64,000 bases of DNA from CAVPDE01 sp964580575 (GTDB lineage Bacteria; Desulfobacterota; DSM-4660; Desulfatiglandales; HGW-15). Position 1 is the stretch's first letter; each line of letters opens with the position of its first letter. Made by a program: the position numbers and the translations under genes. The stretch lies in NCBI GenBank assembly GCA_964580575.1, contig CAZOLJ010000005.1, positions 31,355 to 95,354 of the forward strand. Direction: 5' to 3'. The notes under the pieces were generated by a model. That model saw only the letters and a program-made list of their open reading frames with translations, was not told where the DNA came from and did not search any database. Positions 49,770 to 57,804 of this stretch are shown one piece after another.

Positions 49770-49894
49770 CAGGTTGCTGAAAAGCGCCCATCTACGGCGT
49801 TGCCCTCACCCCTCGTCCTTGCGACGTACTGGACGGTACGTCTCACTCCTCGGGGTTTCGGTCGCCTTGTATCTGAACGCTTTTGAGCAACCTG
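49770..49894. repeat. Family I inverted-repeat element, complete copy
   Basis: Left arm CAGGTTGCTGAAAAGCG (49770-49786), right arm CGCTTTTGAGCAACCTG (49878-49894), 16 of 17 paired; about 90 bp between, with an inner GACGTACTGGACGGTACGTC hairpin (49830-49849). It begins right after the stop codon of the previous gene. Solo arms occur at 4382 and 13384. Confidence 0.8.
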
Positions 49895-49948
49895 TAAAAG
49901 GAATCTTTTTCAGTAGGCTTTCAAGCGATTTAATCGAAAGGGAACCTT

Positions 49949-51262
49949 ATGTCTCTTCCTAAAAAAATCCGTTACTCCTTCATGAAGGATTATGGTGCTC
50001 CGGCCCTGATGAAGCTTGCCGGCATGAGAAAGAAGAAACGACGGGGCAAGGCAAGCCCTTTGTTCGGCCCTCCGCTCAGGTGTAACGATCGCCTGAAGGA
50101 GATCATCACCAGACACTATTTCCTCTCCCGCTACGCCGAAGGAGCAAAACCCGTGGCCTGGGTCACGAGCGGTGCGCCTGTGGAGATCCTTCGGCCCTTT
50201 GACTTCTACACCATCTATCCGGAAAACCACGGAGCCCTTTGCGGTGCGCAAAAGGTGGCGCCGGAACTGTGCGAGCTGGCCGAGGAGCGGGGATACAGCC
50301 AGGATCTTTGCTCCTATGCAAGAGTGGACCTCGGTGTTTGCCTGACCGGGAAAACGCCGGTGGGAAGGCTCCCCAAGCCGGATCTCCTTTTTGCTTCCAA
50401 CAACATTTGCCAGACCGTGGTCTACTGGTACAAGGTGCTGGCTCATCACTGGAAGATTCCCTTGATCCTCTTCGACACGCCTTACAATTTCGGCGGAATC
50501 CAGGAGGGGGACGTCGCGTACATGGTGCGCCAGTTAGAAGAGATGATCCCTGAGCTCGAGCGTATCTCGGAAATGCCCTTCAAGGAGGAGAAATTCCGGG
50601 AAGTGATCCGCACGGCCAAGGAGACCTCGCTCACCTGGGGGGAAGTGCTTGCCACCATGAAGGCAAGACCTGCGCCCATGACGATCTTTGATGCCTTCGG
50701 CCACCTGGCCCCGGTCGTTTCGCTTCGGGGCCTGCCTGTGGCCCTAAACTATTATCGAACCTTGCTGAGTGAACTGAAGGAGAGGGTGGAACGAGGTGTG
50801 GCCGCGATCCCCAACGAGCGAAAGAGGCTCATGTGGGACAACATTGCCATGTGGTACAAGGTGAGGGACTACGCCAACCTTTTCGCCGAGCACGGGATGA
50901 ATTTTGTGACAGCCACCTACACGAATGCCTGGGCTGAGACAACCCCTCACATGGATTCGGACCGCCCTTTCGACTCCATGGCGCGAACGTACAGCCTTGT
51001 CATTCTCAACAACAACCTGAACCACAGGCTCCATCTGATGGAAAGGCTCATCAAGGAATACCAGGTGGACGGCCTGGTCATTCACTCGGCCAGAAGCTGC
51101 AAACCCTATTCGGTGGGGCAGTACGATCTCAAGAGGCTGCTCATGGATCGTCTTGGAGTTCCATCCGTGGTGATCGAGGGAGACATCACGGACTCCAGGG
51201 CCTATTCTGAAGAGCAGGCTCGCACAAGGCTGGACGCGTTTTTTGAAACAATGGAAAACTAA
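49949..51262 (+). CDS. 2-hydroxyacyl-CoA dehydratase subunit, second
   Basis: 437 residues of the same HGD-D family. Cysteines near the expected positions: GALCGAQKVAPELCE, LLFASNNICQTVVYW and VIHSARSCKPYSVGQYD. It forms the second cluster-carrying subunit with the 48675 product. Distance between the two genes is 179 bp and is filled by the family I element. The ATG follows GAAAGGGAACC. The activator gene lies 97 bp downstream. Role: radical dehydration or reduction of an acyl-CoA in anaerobic amino-acid or aromatic metabolism (inferred from family). Confidence 0.9.
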   Translation: MSLPKKIRYSFMKDYGAPALMKLAGMRKKKRRGKASPLFGPPLRCNDRLKEIITRHYFLSRYAEGAKPVAWVTSGAPVEILRPFDFYTIYPENHGALCGAQKVAPELCELAEERGYSQDLCSYARVDLGVCLTGKTPVGRLPKPDLLFASNNICQTVVYWYKVLAHHWKIPLILFDTPYNFGGIQEGDVAYMVRQLEEMIPELERISEMPFKEEKFREVIRTAKETSLTWGEVLATMKARPAPMTIFDAFGHLAPVVSLRGLPVALNYYRTLLSELKERVERGVAAIPNERKRLMWDNIAMWYKVRDYANLFAEHGMNFVTATYTNAWAETTPHMDSDRPFDSMARTYSLVILNNNLNHRLHLMERLIKEYQVDGLVIHSARSCKPYSVGQYDLKRLLMDRLGVPSVVIEGDITDSRAYSEEQARTRLDAFFETMEN

Positions 51263-51270
51263 AGACAGTG

Positions 51271-51359
51271 ACGAGTGACAAGTAACGAGTGACAAGTCAT
51301 AAGAAGAAAAAGACTCGTTACTTGTCACTGCAAGTTCAACGGACAAGGGACAACGGATA
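51271..51359. repeat. Word-repeat hairpin, family A (best-preserved copy) followed by a family G tract
   Basis: AGTGACAAGTAACGAGT (51274-51290) pairs perfectly over 17 bp with ACTCGTTACTTGTCACT (51313-51329). The following CAACGGACAAGGGACAACGG (family G) reaches the next start codon. Placed inside an apparent operon, so it might partially terminate or stabilise mRNA rather than end it. Confidence 0.75.
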
Positions 51360-52133
51360 ATGCACCTCTTCGTAGGTATTGACGTCGGTTCTCTGAGCAC
51401 AGACTGCGTCCTCATCAATGAAAAGGAGGAGATCCTTTCCTACAGCATCACGGAAACCGGCGCAAACAGCACCGAGTCGGCTGAAAAGTCGCTTGAGGAG
51501 GCTTTGCTCCGTGCGGCGGTGCAACGCGACAGGGTCAAGCGTATTGTTGCGACAGGCTACGGCCGGATCTCTGTTCCTTTTGCCGACAAGAAGGTGACTG
51601 AGATTTCATGCCATGCTCTCGGGGCGTGCAAGCTCTTCCCTGATACAAGGACGGTCGTCGATATAGGAGGCCAGGACTCCAAGGTGATCCGGGTGGGTCC
51701 GGGCGGTAAGGTGCTTGATTTCACCATGAACGACAAGTGCGCGGCAGGCACGGGCCGCTTCCTGGAGGTGATGGCGGCCAAGCTGAAGGTTCCGCTGAAC
51801 GAGATGGGAGCTTTGTCCATGGGGGCGAACGGTGAGGTGAGGATCAGCAGCGTGTGCACGGTCTTTGCCGAGAGCGAGGTGATTTCCCTCGTGGCCCGGA
51901 ACCATCCAAAGGAGGAAATCATCAGGGGCATTCATCGCGCCATCGTGAACCGGGTCTGGAGCATGGTGAAAACCCTTGGGGTCAAAAGAGAAGTCACGAT
52001 GAGCGGCGGTGTGGCCAAGAACCGGGGCGCGGTGGCCTTTCTGGAAGAGAAGCTGGGGCATCCGATCCACGTATATTCAGAGCCGCAGATTGTCGGCGGC
52101 CTTGGCGCCGCGCTCCATGCAAAAGGGTTGTAG
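51360..52133 (+). CDS. 2-hydroxyacyl-CoA dehydratase activator ATPase (HgdC/BcrD type)
   Basis: 257 residues of the BcrAD/BadFG/HgdC fold. MHLFVGIDVGSLSTDCVLIN starts the ATPase; GQDSKVIRVGPGGKV, and cluster cysteines in FTMNDKCAAGTGRFLEV and ISSVCTVFAESEVISL. The dimer binds one [4Fe-4S] cluster and uses ATP to push an electron into the dehydratase. Typical length and intact motifs. It is the last gene of the cluster and directly follows a word-repeat hairpin; no SD is visible because the leader is the repeat (CAACGGATAATG). Confidence 0.94.
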   Translation: MHLFVGIDVGSLSTDCVLINEKEEILSYSITETGANSTESAEKSLEEALLRAAVQRDRVKRIVATGYGRISVPFADKKVTEISCHALGACKLFPDTRTVVDIGGQDSKVIRVGPGGKVLDFTMNDKCAAGTGRFLEVMAAKLKVPLNEMGALSMGANGEVRISSVCTVFAESEVISLVARNHPKEEIIRGIHRAIVNRVWSMVKTLGVKREVTMSGGVAKNRGAVAFLEEKLGHPIHVYSEPQIVGGLGAALHAKGL

Positions 52134-52183
52134 CCGGATCCTGGTGCTGTGTCTCTGCATTTGCTTGCCGATGCTCATTTCCT

Positions 52184-52276
52184 GCCCCCTCCCCTAGCCC
52201 CTCCCACCAGGGGAGGGGAATATTGAGCCATAGCAAATAGGCTCCTCCTCCTTGAGGGGTGAGGCGAGGAGGGGGT
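52184..52276. repeat. C-rich/G-rich hairpin, family F, copy 2
   Basis: CCCCTCCCCTAGCCCCTCCC pairs with the GGGGAGGGG that follows, and TCCTCCTCCTTGAGGGGTGA then GGCGAGGAGGGGG forms a second C/G-rich unit. Similar to the element at 11628-11680. Located after the activator gene; a family G tract is at 52347-52375. Confidence 0.6.
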
Positions 52277-52370
52277 GAAAAGAAGTTGAATGGGTAACGC
52301 GTCACCAAGACACCACACTTGGTTCTGTATACTTAGCTCTGGGCAGCGACAACTGACGACGGACTACGGA

Positions 52371-52775
52371 CTACTTTTCCTCGTCTTCGTAGACGTTTCC
52401 GACACAACATAGGAAGAGCACAGGATCGGACGTGCTCAGGTTCTTGAGGCTGTGCGGTTCCATGGTCGGTACAAAGACCACGTCAAAGGGTCCTGCCGTC
52501 CGCTCTTCCTTGACCCGGCCTGTTTCGGACTCATGAGAAAAGACCGCGACCCTTCCGCTCAGGATGAACATGGTCTGATAGTAAAAGTGATTGTGAATCG
52601 GGATCTCCCCCGCCGCGCCTATAGTGAAAAAGCGTAGACCGTATTCAGGGGAGTCCTTGGGGCCGGCCTGACTGAGCCACCGAATCCACACATCTTTGAC
52701 CTTGTAAGGCGTGCCTTTGTAAGGATAGGTCTCGATCTTTACCGGTGATTTATCAAGAGCATTGAATACTTCCAT
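52371..52775 (-). CDS. Cupin-domain protein
   Basis: 134 residues of a single cupin beta-barrel. Metal-binding motif 1 is IPIHNHFYYQTMFILSG (His residues and Gln/Glu place), motif 2 FVPTMEPHSLKNLS. Small cupins of this type can be metal-dependent isomerases, sugar-binding or ring-cleaving enzymes; none can be assigned. It is convergent with the HgdC-like gene; the last bases lie in the family G tract. The start MEVFNALDKSPVKIETYPYK has no strong SD. Confidence 0.8.
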   Translation of the reverse strand: MEVFNALDKSPVKIETYPYKGTPYKVKDVWIRWLSQAGPKDSPEYGLRFFTIGAAGEIPIHNHFYYQTMFILSGRVAVFSHESETGRVKEERTAGPFDVVFVPTMEPHSLKNLSTSDPVLFLCCVGNVYEDEEK

Positions 52776-52960
52776 GAGAGTCCTCCGAACTTCTTTGGCT
52801 AGTGATAGAGAAAGATCTCCATGGGGTATTCCTTAACACAACTCTTCTTCTATAGCAGCCGAGAAATCAACCTTTCTTGCCGTCTTGACGTTTGCCGCAA
52901 ACCTAAGTAACCTTGCTTATCCTTCCTTTTTCAGAAACCCTATCAGCGCGGAGGTGCTCC

Positions 52961-53437
52961 ATGAAAATCAATCCTGATTTCTTGGCTCCCTGTGGGCTGT
53001 ACTGCGGAGTGTGTGCCGTTCTTTACGCGACACGGGAAAACAACGTGAAGTTCAAAGAAAGGCTCGTGGCACTCTACAAGGGCAGGCTCCCTGAAACCGA
53101 GAACCTGTCCGTGGACGATATCCACTGCAAGGGGTGCCTTTCAGAGGAGCCTTTCGCTTACTGCAAGAGATGTGACATAAAAGACTGCACATCCAAGAAG
53201 GGATATTCAAGCTGCCGCGAATGCGGGGAGTTTCCCTGCTCGCTGATCGAGACGTTTCCCATGCCGGTGGGGAAAAAAGTCATCTTGAGGGCCATTCCTC
53301 ACTGGCGCAGCGCGGGGACTGAGAAATGGGTGGAGGATGAGGAGGCTCGGTACCTTTGCCCAACTTGCGGCCACAAGCTGTTCAGAGGAGCAAAACAGTG
53401 CAACAAGTGCAAGACAGCCGTGGATCTGGACGGGTAA
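52961..53437 (+). CDS. DUF3795 zinc-ribbon protein
   Basis: 158 residues. DUF3795 signature: LAPCGLYCGVCAVLYATREN, HCKGCLSEEPFAYCKRC, SCRECGEFPCSLIETFP. It ends with an added zinc ribbon, YLCPTCGHKLFRGAKQCNKC. Four to five cysteine pairs suggest metal binding. The family is frequent in anaerobes and has no known function. ATG 52961 has GGAGGTG upstream; the longer frame is rejected. The family E repeat follows after 7 bp. Confidence 0.85.
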   Translation: MKINPDFLAPCGLYCGVCAVLYATRENNVKFKERLVALYKGRLPETENLSVDDIHCKGCLSEEPFAYCKRCDIKDCTSKKGYSSCRECGEFPCSLIETFPMPVGKKVILRAIPHWRSAGTEKWVEDEEARYLCPTCGHKLFRGAKQCNKCKTAVDLDG

Positions 53438-53443
53438 AGAGAC

Positions 53444-53533
53444 GGTAAAGGGTGCACGGGTCACGGTGCAAGGAAAACCAAAAACGAAACCGAGAGAGTC
53501 TTCACCGTGCACCTTGCACCGTGCGCCTTGGAC
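53444..53533. repeat. Word-repeat hairpin, family E (GGTGCACGGGTCACGGTGCAAGG type), copy 1
   Basis: Left: AAAGGGTGCACGGGTCACGG then TGCAAGG. Right: CACCGTGCACCTTGCACCGT then GCGCC. Shares CCGTGCACCTTGC with the copy at 54389-54491. It lies between DUF3795 and UPF0280 genes and contributes the unlikely upstream frame of the latter. Confidence 0.7.
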
Positions 53534-53551
53534 CGCTCCACTTGGTGTTCT

Positions 53552-54280
53552 ATGCCTGACTACACAGAACGCTTTTATCGCAACAGAGTCAAATCGGAAG
53601 ATCTCGTCTCCTTTGAGGTGAAGGTCAAGGAGACGGACCTTCTTGTCAGCGCAGAGCAGAAGCTCGAAAAAGAGACCCGAGATCTTGTGTTTGAGTCGAG
53701 ACACCAGATCGAGAGCTACATCCAAACGCATGCCGACTTTCTCACCGCCCTCGATCCCTACCCTGAAGACCCCTATGCACCGCCCCTTGTGAAGGAAATG
53801 ATCGAGCGATCCCGCGAAGCGGGTGTCGGTCCCATGGCCTCTGTGGCGGGAGCAATCGCCGAGTATGTGGGAAGGCTTCTCCTCAAGAAAACAAACCAGG
53901 TGATTGTGGAAAACGGAGGAGACCTCTTTCTCAAGGCCGACAGGTCTGTGACCGTTTCCGTCTTTGCCGGAACCTCGCCTCTGAGCGAGAAGATCGGCCT
54001 TCTCGTTTCGCCGAACCTCATGCCCCTCGGAGTCGCTTCCTCTTCAGGAACCGTGGGGCACTCCTTGAGCCTGGGAAAGGCGGACGTGGGCTGTGTCCTT
54101 TCTCCGTCGGCCGCTCTCGCGGACGCGGCGGCCACAGCCCTGTGCAACAGGATTCAAGGTCCAAAGGATTTGAGCAGAATTGACGAGTGGGCGAAAGGCA
54201 TTCAAGGCATTCTCGGCGCCCTGGTGATCCTGGGAGACAAAATGGCAACGTGGGGGGAAATAGAACTCGTGGCGCTGTGA
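53552..54280 (+). CDS. UPF0280 family protein (ApbE-like)
   Basis: 242 residues. Recognised from MPDYTERFYRNRVKSEDLVS, GPMASVAGAIAEYVGRLLLK, and VENGGDLFLKADRSVTVSVF in the order seen in UPF0280. The SVAGAIAEYVG and ENGGDLFL parts are similar to ApbE flavin-transferase folds, so it may handle FAD or a related cofactor, but this is inference. The start is ATG 53552; the upstream extension comes from the family E repeat and there is no good SD, so the repeat may have displaced the original leader. Confidence 0.87.
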   Translation: MPDYTERFYRNRVKSEDLVSFEVKVKETDLLVSAEQKLEKETRDLVFESRHQIESYIQTHADFLTALDPYPEDPYAPPLVKEMIERSREAGVGPMASVAGAIAEYVGRLLLKKTNQVIVENGGDLFLKADRSVTVSVFAGTSPLSEKIGLLVSPNLMPLGVASSSGTVGHSLSLGKADVGCVLSPSAALADAAATALCNRIQGPKDLSRIDEWAKGIQGILGALVILGDKMATWGEIELVAL

Positions 54281-54388
54281 TTAAGGTGTGGCGTCTTCGT
54301 TGTTCTGTTTTTAGAGGGACTCCCATGGCCTTTTTCTGTGTTCATTTCAAAGAGCAAAAATGTTACGCTGGTGGCGAAAGGCTTGGAA

Positions 54389-54491
54389 ATCAGAGGTGCA
54401 CGGGACACGGTACAAGGTGCACGGAAAATCACAACATAACCGTGCACTTTATGCCTTCCACCGTGGACCGTGCACCTTGCGCCGTGTACCG
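54389..54491. repeat. Word-repeat hairpin, family E, copy 2
   Basis: Left: GAGGTGCACGGGACACGGTA then CAAGGTGCACGG. Right: CCGTGCAC...CCACCGTGGACCGTGCAC and CTTGCGCCGTGTACC. Placed between convergent UPF0280 and FmdB genes; probable terminator. Confidence 0.7.
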
Positions 54492-54492
54492 C

Positions 54493-54984
54493 CTATAGTT
54501 CGTAGAGCGTTTCGTCTTTTGCGGGCGGTCGTCTCTTGAGGCCTTTACCCGCCTTCTTGTCCCCGAAGCGGAAGGGGTCTTCCCCCTCCAGAAGATCTCC
54601 CATTTCCTGTTCGATCTGCTCCGGGTCCTCGCCTGCTTCCATCCTCCGCAGAGCTTCTTCCATGCCTGGACCCAGGTTCATTCCGGTCATGTCGCTGAGT
54701 TTTCGCATGAGGTTGGCCGCCTGCTTGGGGTCATTTTCATCAAGGTTTTCCGCTTCGCGGCCAAGGACGTTCATGGCCTGCTCCAGTTTGGACTCGTCGA
54801 TGTCCGGCATGGGAGTGTCCTCTTCCTCTCCACGTTGACGCACCCTTGAGAAAAGCGACATCTGCCGTTCGAGTCTGACCTTGCGGCACCTGGGGCAGAG
54901 CGGTCTCTTGTCCGTGTTGACTGAAGAAGAGAAGAAATTGAACATGATGTGACATTTCTTGCAGTAGAACTCATAGATGGGCAT
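54493..54984 (-). CDS. FmdB-type zinc-ribbon protein
   Basis: 163 residues. The N-terminal FmdB/CxxC zinc ribbon reads MPIYEFYCKKCHIMFNFF with a second pair CPRCRK. A long charged helical part follows (EQAMNVLGREAENLDENDPK, MGDLLEGEDPFRFGDKKAG). Family knowledge: FmdB-like regulators were linked to formamide/urea operons, but most members are uncharacterised. The start ATG 54984 is behind CGGAGGAG; the longer frame is rejected. It is divergent from the phosphodiesterase gene. Confidence 0.85.
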   Translation of the reverse strand: MPIYEFYCKKCHIMFNFFSSSVNTDKRPLCPRCRKVRLERQMSLFSRVRQRGEEEDTPMPDIDESKLEQAMNVLGREAENLDENDPKQAANLMRKLSDMTGMNLGPGMEEALRRMEAGEDPEQIEQEMGDLLEGEDPFRFGDKKAGKGLKRRPPAKDETLYEL

Positions 54985-55085
54985 GACAACTCCTCCGGAA
55001 AAGAACGCCTCTGCATTCCCTTCAGTCGTCATTCTACAAAAAAGTCCTTCCCAGTCAATCCCCTTTGGAAACGGTTTGATTCGGC

Positions 55086-55113
55086 TTGTCTTTTTTTTTC
55101 ATCCTGATATACT
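55086..55113 (+). promoter_or_regulatory. Promoter for the 55148 operon
   Basis: TTGTCT (55086-55091), 16-bp spacer with a T-tract, TATACT (55108-55113). Confidence 0.6.
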
Positions 55114-55147
55114 TTGATGAACTTTCAGCAAAAACGGGCACATGTGC

Positions 55148-55627
55148 ATGAGAATCGGTGTCCTTTCCGACACACACATTCACCATTTGAGCAAGGATTT
55201 CAGAGAACTTCTGGATCGTCACTTTTCGCAGGTGGATGTGCTCTTTCACGTGGGAGACTACACGTCTCCTGTGGTCGTGGATTTTCTCAGGTCGAAGAAT
55301 TTCCATGGCGTGTACGGAAACATGGACCCTTTTGCCATCAAGGCCGTGCTGCCTGAAAAAAAGATCGTCGAAATCGGCGGCTTCCGGTTCGGCCTCATCC
55401 ATGGGTGGGGCTCGCCCCGGGGTCTGGAGGAAAGAGTGCTCGCTCAGTTCAACGAGGTGGATGTGATTGTGTATGGGCACTCTCACAAGGCTGTGAATGA
55501 GGTGGTCCACGGAGTGCTTCTTTTCAATCCTGGGACTGCAAGCGGTTTCAGCTCATCCGGAGTGCACACCCTGGGGATCCTGGTTTGCGGGGATACTGTG
55601 AAGGGGGAAATCGTCGGCCTTGACTGA
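55148..55627 (+). CDS. YfcE-family metallophosphoesterase
   Basis: 159 residues with the calcineurin-like motif set: MRIGVLSDTHIHH, VLFHVGDYTS, VYGNMDP (usually GNCD), LIHGWGS and VIVYGHSHKAVNE. Two metal ions are bound by these. YfcE-type enzymes hydrolyse phosphodiesters in vitro; the physiological substrate is unknown. In-frame ATG 55142 is an alternative start. The HIT-family gene follows 26 bp downstream. Confidence 0.87.
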   Translation: MRIGVLSDTHIHHLSKDFRELLDRHFSQVDVLFHVGDYTSPVVVDFLRSKNFHGVYGNMDPFAIKAVLPEKKIVEIGGFRFGLIHGWGSPRGLEERVLAQFNEVDVIVYGHSHKAVNEVVHGVLLFNPGTASGFSSSGVHTLGILVCGDTVKGEIVGLD

Positions 55628-55653
55628 GAGGTCGGTGCAGGAGGTGAAAGTTC

Positions 55654-56160
55654 ATGGGTGAAGAGAGCGGCATGAAGGTCCTCTGGGCGCCATGGAGGAT
55701 GGGATACATCCTCGCGGAGAACAAGGCGGATGGGTGCATCTTCTGCCCGGGAACGGACCGGAGCGTAGATCGGGAGCGACTGATTCTCCACGTGGGACCG
55801 CGAACCATGGTTGTGATGAATCGATTCCCTTACAACAACGGCCATCTCCTTGTCGCGCCGGTCAAGCATGTCTCCAGCCTCGAACGCCTGAACCAGGATG
55901 AGACGCTGGGTCTCTTGCTCATGGTTCGCAAATCCATCGAGATTCTGAAGCAAGTCATGAAACCGGACGGTTTCAATGTGGGGCTCAACCTGGGTCACGT
56001 GGCCGGTGCAGGCATGGAGAACCACATGCATTTCCATATCGTCCCCCGCTGGAAGGGGGACACGAATTTCATGACGGTGATCGAAGACGTGCGCGTGATT
56101 CCGGAACACATCAAGGCAACGTATGCGAAGCTGGTCCCCTTGTTTCAGAAATGCACTTAA
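55654..56160 (+). CDS. HIT-family nucleotide hydrolase/phosphorylase
   Basis: 168 residues. VLWAPWRMGYILAENKADG opens the Ap4A-phosphorylase/HIT-like type; the N-terminal CIFCPG is a metal pair; the catalytic HIT motif is GMENHMHFHIVPRW (H-x-H-x-H). It acts on dinucleoside polyphosphates or adenylated compounds. GCAGGAGG lies about 9 bp before ATG 55654; ATG 55672 is an alternative. It is followed after 18 bp by lapA. Confidence 0.9.
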   Translation: MGEESGMKVLWAPWRMGYILAENKADGCIFCPGTDRSVDRERLILHVGPRTMVVMNRFPYNNGHLLVAPVKHVSSLERLNQDETLGLLLMVRKSIEILKQVMKPDGFNVGLNLGHVAGAGMENHMHFHIVPRWKGDTNFMTVIEDVRVIPEHIKATYAKLVPLFQKCT

Positions 56161-56178
56161 GCGAGGAGGAGGTTGAAC

Positions 56179-56526
56179 ATGACGCATCTCAAGGCGATTG
56201 TCTTTATCTTGATCGGCCTCGCGGTGATCGTTCTTGTGGTTCAGAACAATGCCGCTCTGTCGACGACCGTCACATTCAGAATGAACCCCTACTTGTTTCA
56301 GGAGAGGATGACATCGGACATCACCCTTTACGAGATTGTCATTGTGACCTATCTCATCGGTGTGCTGTCGATCGGCCTCTATGGAATCGCCGAACGGTTC
56401 CGCTTGAAAAAAAGGATCAAGGTTCTCACCAGAACTCTGGAGGAAAGAGAAAAAGAAGTGAACAATCTCAGAAACCTGCCTATCACTTCAGATCATGTCC
56501 CTCCGTCCAGACCGGATGCCGCATGA
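56179..56526 (+). CDS. lapA: LapA (DUF1049) inner-membrane protein
   Basis: 115 residues: two membrane helices (IVFILIGLAVIVLVVQNNAA and EIVIVTYLIGVLSIGLYGIA), then a helical, basic tail (RFRLKKRIKVLTRTLEEREK). In other bacteria LapA/LapB control lipopolysaccharide assembly through LpxC turnover. GAGGAGGAGG precedes ATG 56179. lapB follows 30 bp later, which strengthens the assignment. Confidence 0.85.
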   Translation: MTHLKAIVFILIGLAVIVLVVQNNAALSTTVTFRMNPYLFQERMTSDITLYEIVIVTYLIGVLSIGLYGIAERFRLKKRIKVLTRTLEEREKEVNNLRNLPITSDHVPPSRPDAA

Positions 56527-56556
56527 GGTCGGCTTCAGGGGAGGAGGGAAATTGAA

Positions 56557-57804
56557 ATGCAGCTGCTCTGGGACTCGTTTCTGGAGCCCACCAACCAGCA
56601 ACTTTGCCTAACCCTCCTGGTCGGTCTCATCCTGGGAGGTATTGCCGGCCGTTTTCTCAGCTACCGGAAGGAGAAGAGGACCCGGTTCCTGCGAAGAGAA
56701 AGCGACAAGGCCTTTTTCAAGGGCATTCAGTACATCCTTTCCAACGACCACGACCAGGCGATCGAGGAATTCACCAAGTCCGTCCAGATCAATTCCGACA
56801 CCATTGAAACCTACGTGACCCTGGGAAATCTCTACCGGTCCAAAGGAGCGATTGACCGGGCCATACGGATCCGCCAGAGCATCATCCTGCGACCTAACAT
56901 CGAGGAGGTGTCCAAGACGAGAGCTCTTATCGATCTTGGGCTGGACTACCGCAAAGGAGGGTTCATGAACAGGGCCCTGGAAGCCCTGGGCCAGGCGCTT
57001 CAGAAAGAACCTGGGAACCTGGAAGCTCTGGATGGGTCGGAAAAGATCTACGAAGACATGAGAGACTGGAAAAACGCCTATGAGACCAGGCAAAAGATCG
57101 CGAGAGTGAGCAAGGGAAACCACAAGCACATCCTCGCCCACTATCAGGTGGAGCTCGGCAAAGAAAGCCAGGAGAAAGGAGACTTGGCAAAGGCAAAATC
57201 CTGTTTTCAGAAAGCCATCTCCATTGACGACAGGTGCCTGGATGCGCACCTCCACCTTGGGGACTTGCACTTTCAGAAGCAGGACTACAAGAAGGCGGTG
57301 TCCGAGTGGAGAAAAGTGGTCCGCATTGCGCCGCAATTCAGTTTTCTCGCCTACCGCAGGCTGGAAGGGGCCTATGGGGAGATGAAGAACCTCAAACCGG
57401 TCGAGGAGTTCCTGAAGGAGTGTGCGGAATTTAGCGGGGATGCCTTCACCCACATGGCCTTGGCCAGGTACCTTTTCAACGGGCAGGACTATCAGGGAGC
57501 GGTTCGAGAACTCGACAGCGCCCTGGCGCTGGATCCGTCCTTCTGGGAAGCGAGAAAGTTCAAGGGCGAGATCCTCCTGAAGCAGGGCATGAGGGAGGAG
57601 GCCCTGATTGCCTACCGGGATCTTATCCCCCGCCTGAATGTGCCTTACCTTAAGTTCCAGTGCAGCCACTGCGGGTTCAGGCCCGGCGACCTTCAGTGGC
57701 AGTGCCCCCAGTGCAGGAACTGGGACACCATCGGTCTCATGGATTCCACGGAAGTGGACGAGGGCGCCGCCCCTTCGAAAACCCTACCGGAGGACAGGCC
57801 GTGA
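56557..57804 (+). CDS. lapB: LapB (YciM)-like TPR protein with zinc-ribbon tail
   Basis: 415 residues. An N-terminal membrane helix (LCLTLLVGLILGGIAGRFLS) is followed by about eight TPR units (from AFFKGIQYILSNDHDQAIEE through AARYLF-like ones near residue 300). A C-terminal rubredoxin-like zinc ribbon follows (CSHCGFRPGDLQWQCPQC), the standard LapB order. It scaffolds LPS-synthesis control. AAATTG-ATG has modest RBS (GGAGGGAAATTGAAATG). Its stop overlaps the mutS GTG start by 4 bp. Confidence 0.92.
   Translation: MQLLWDSFLEPTNQQLCLTLLVGLILGGIAGRFLSYRKEKRTRFLRRESDKAFFKGIQYILSNDHDQAIEEFTKSVQINSDTIETYVTLGNLYRSKGAIDRAIRIRQSIILRPNIEEVSKTRALIDLGLDYRKGGFMNRALEALGQALQKEPGNLEALDGSEKIYEDMRDWKNAYETRQKIARVSKGNHKHILAHYQVELGKESQEKGDLAKAKSCFQKAISIDDRCLDAHLHLGDLHFQKQDYKKAVSEWRKVVRIAPQFSFLAYRRLEGAYGEMKNLKPVEEFLKECAEFSGDAFTHMALARYLFNGQDYQGAVRELDSALALDPSFWEARKFKGEILLKQGMREEALIAYRDLIPRLNVPYLKFQCSHCGFRPGDLQWQCPQCRNWDTIGLMDSTEVDEGAAPSKTLPEDRP

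Noticed and set aside
56608..57669. 353-codon minus-strand ORF opposite lapB
   Set aside because: Antisense shadow of TPR repeats; no RBS or family.
57660..57800. Extended N-terminus of MutS
   Set aside because: This part lies inside lapB in another frame, and a GTG with proper SD is at 57801.
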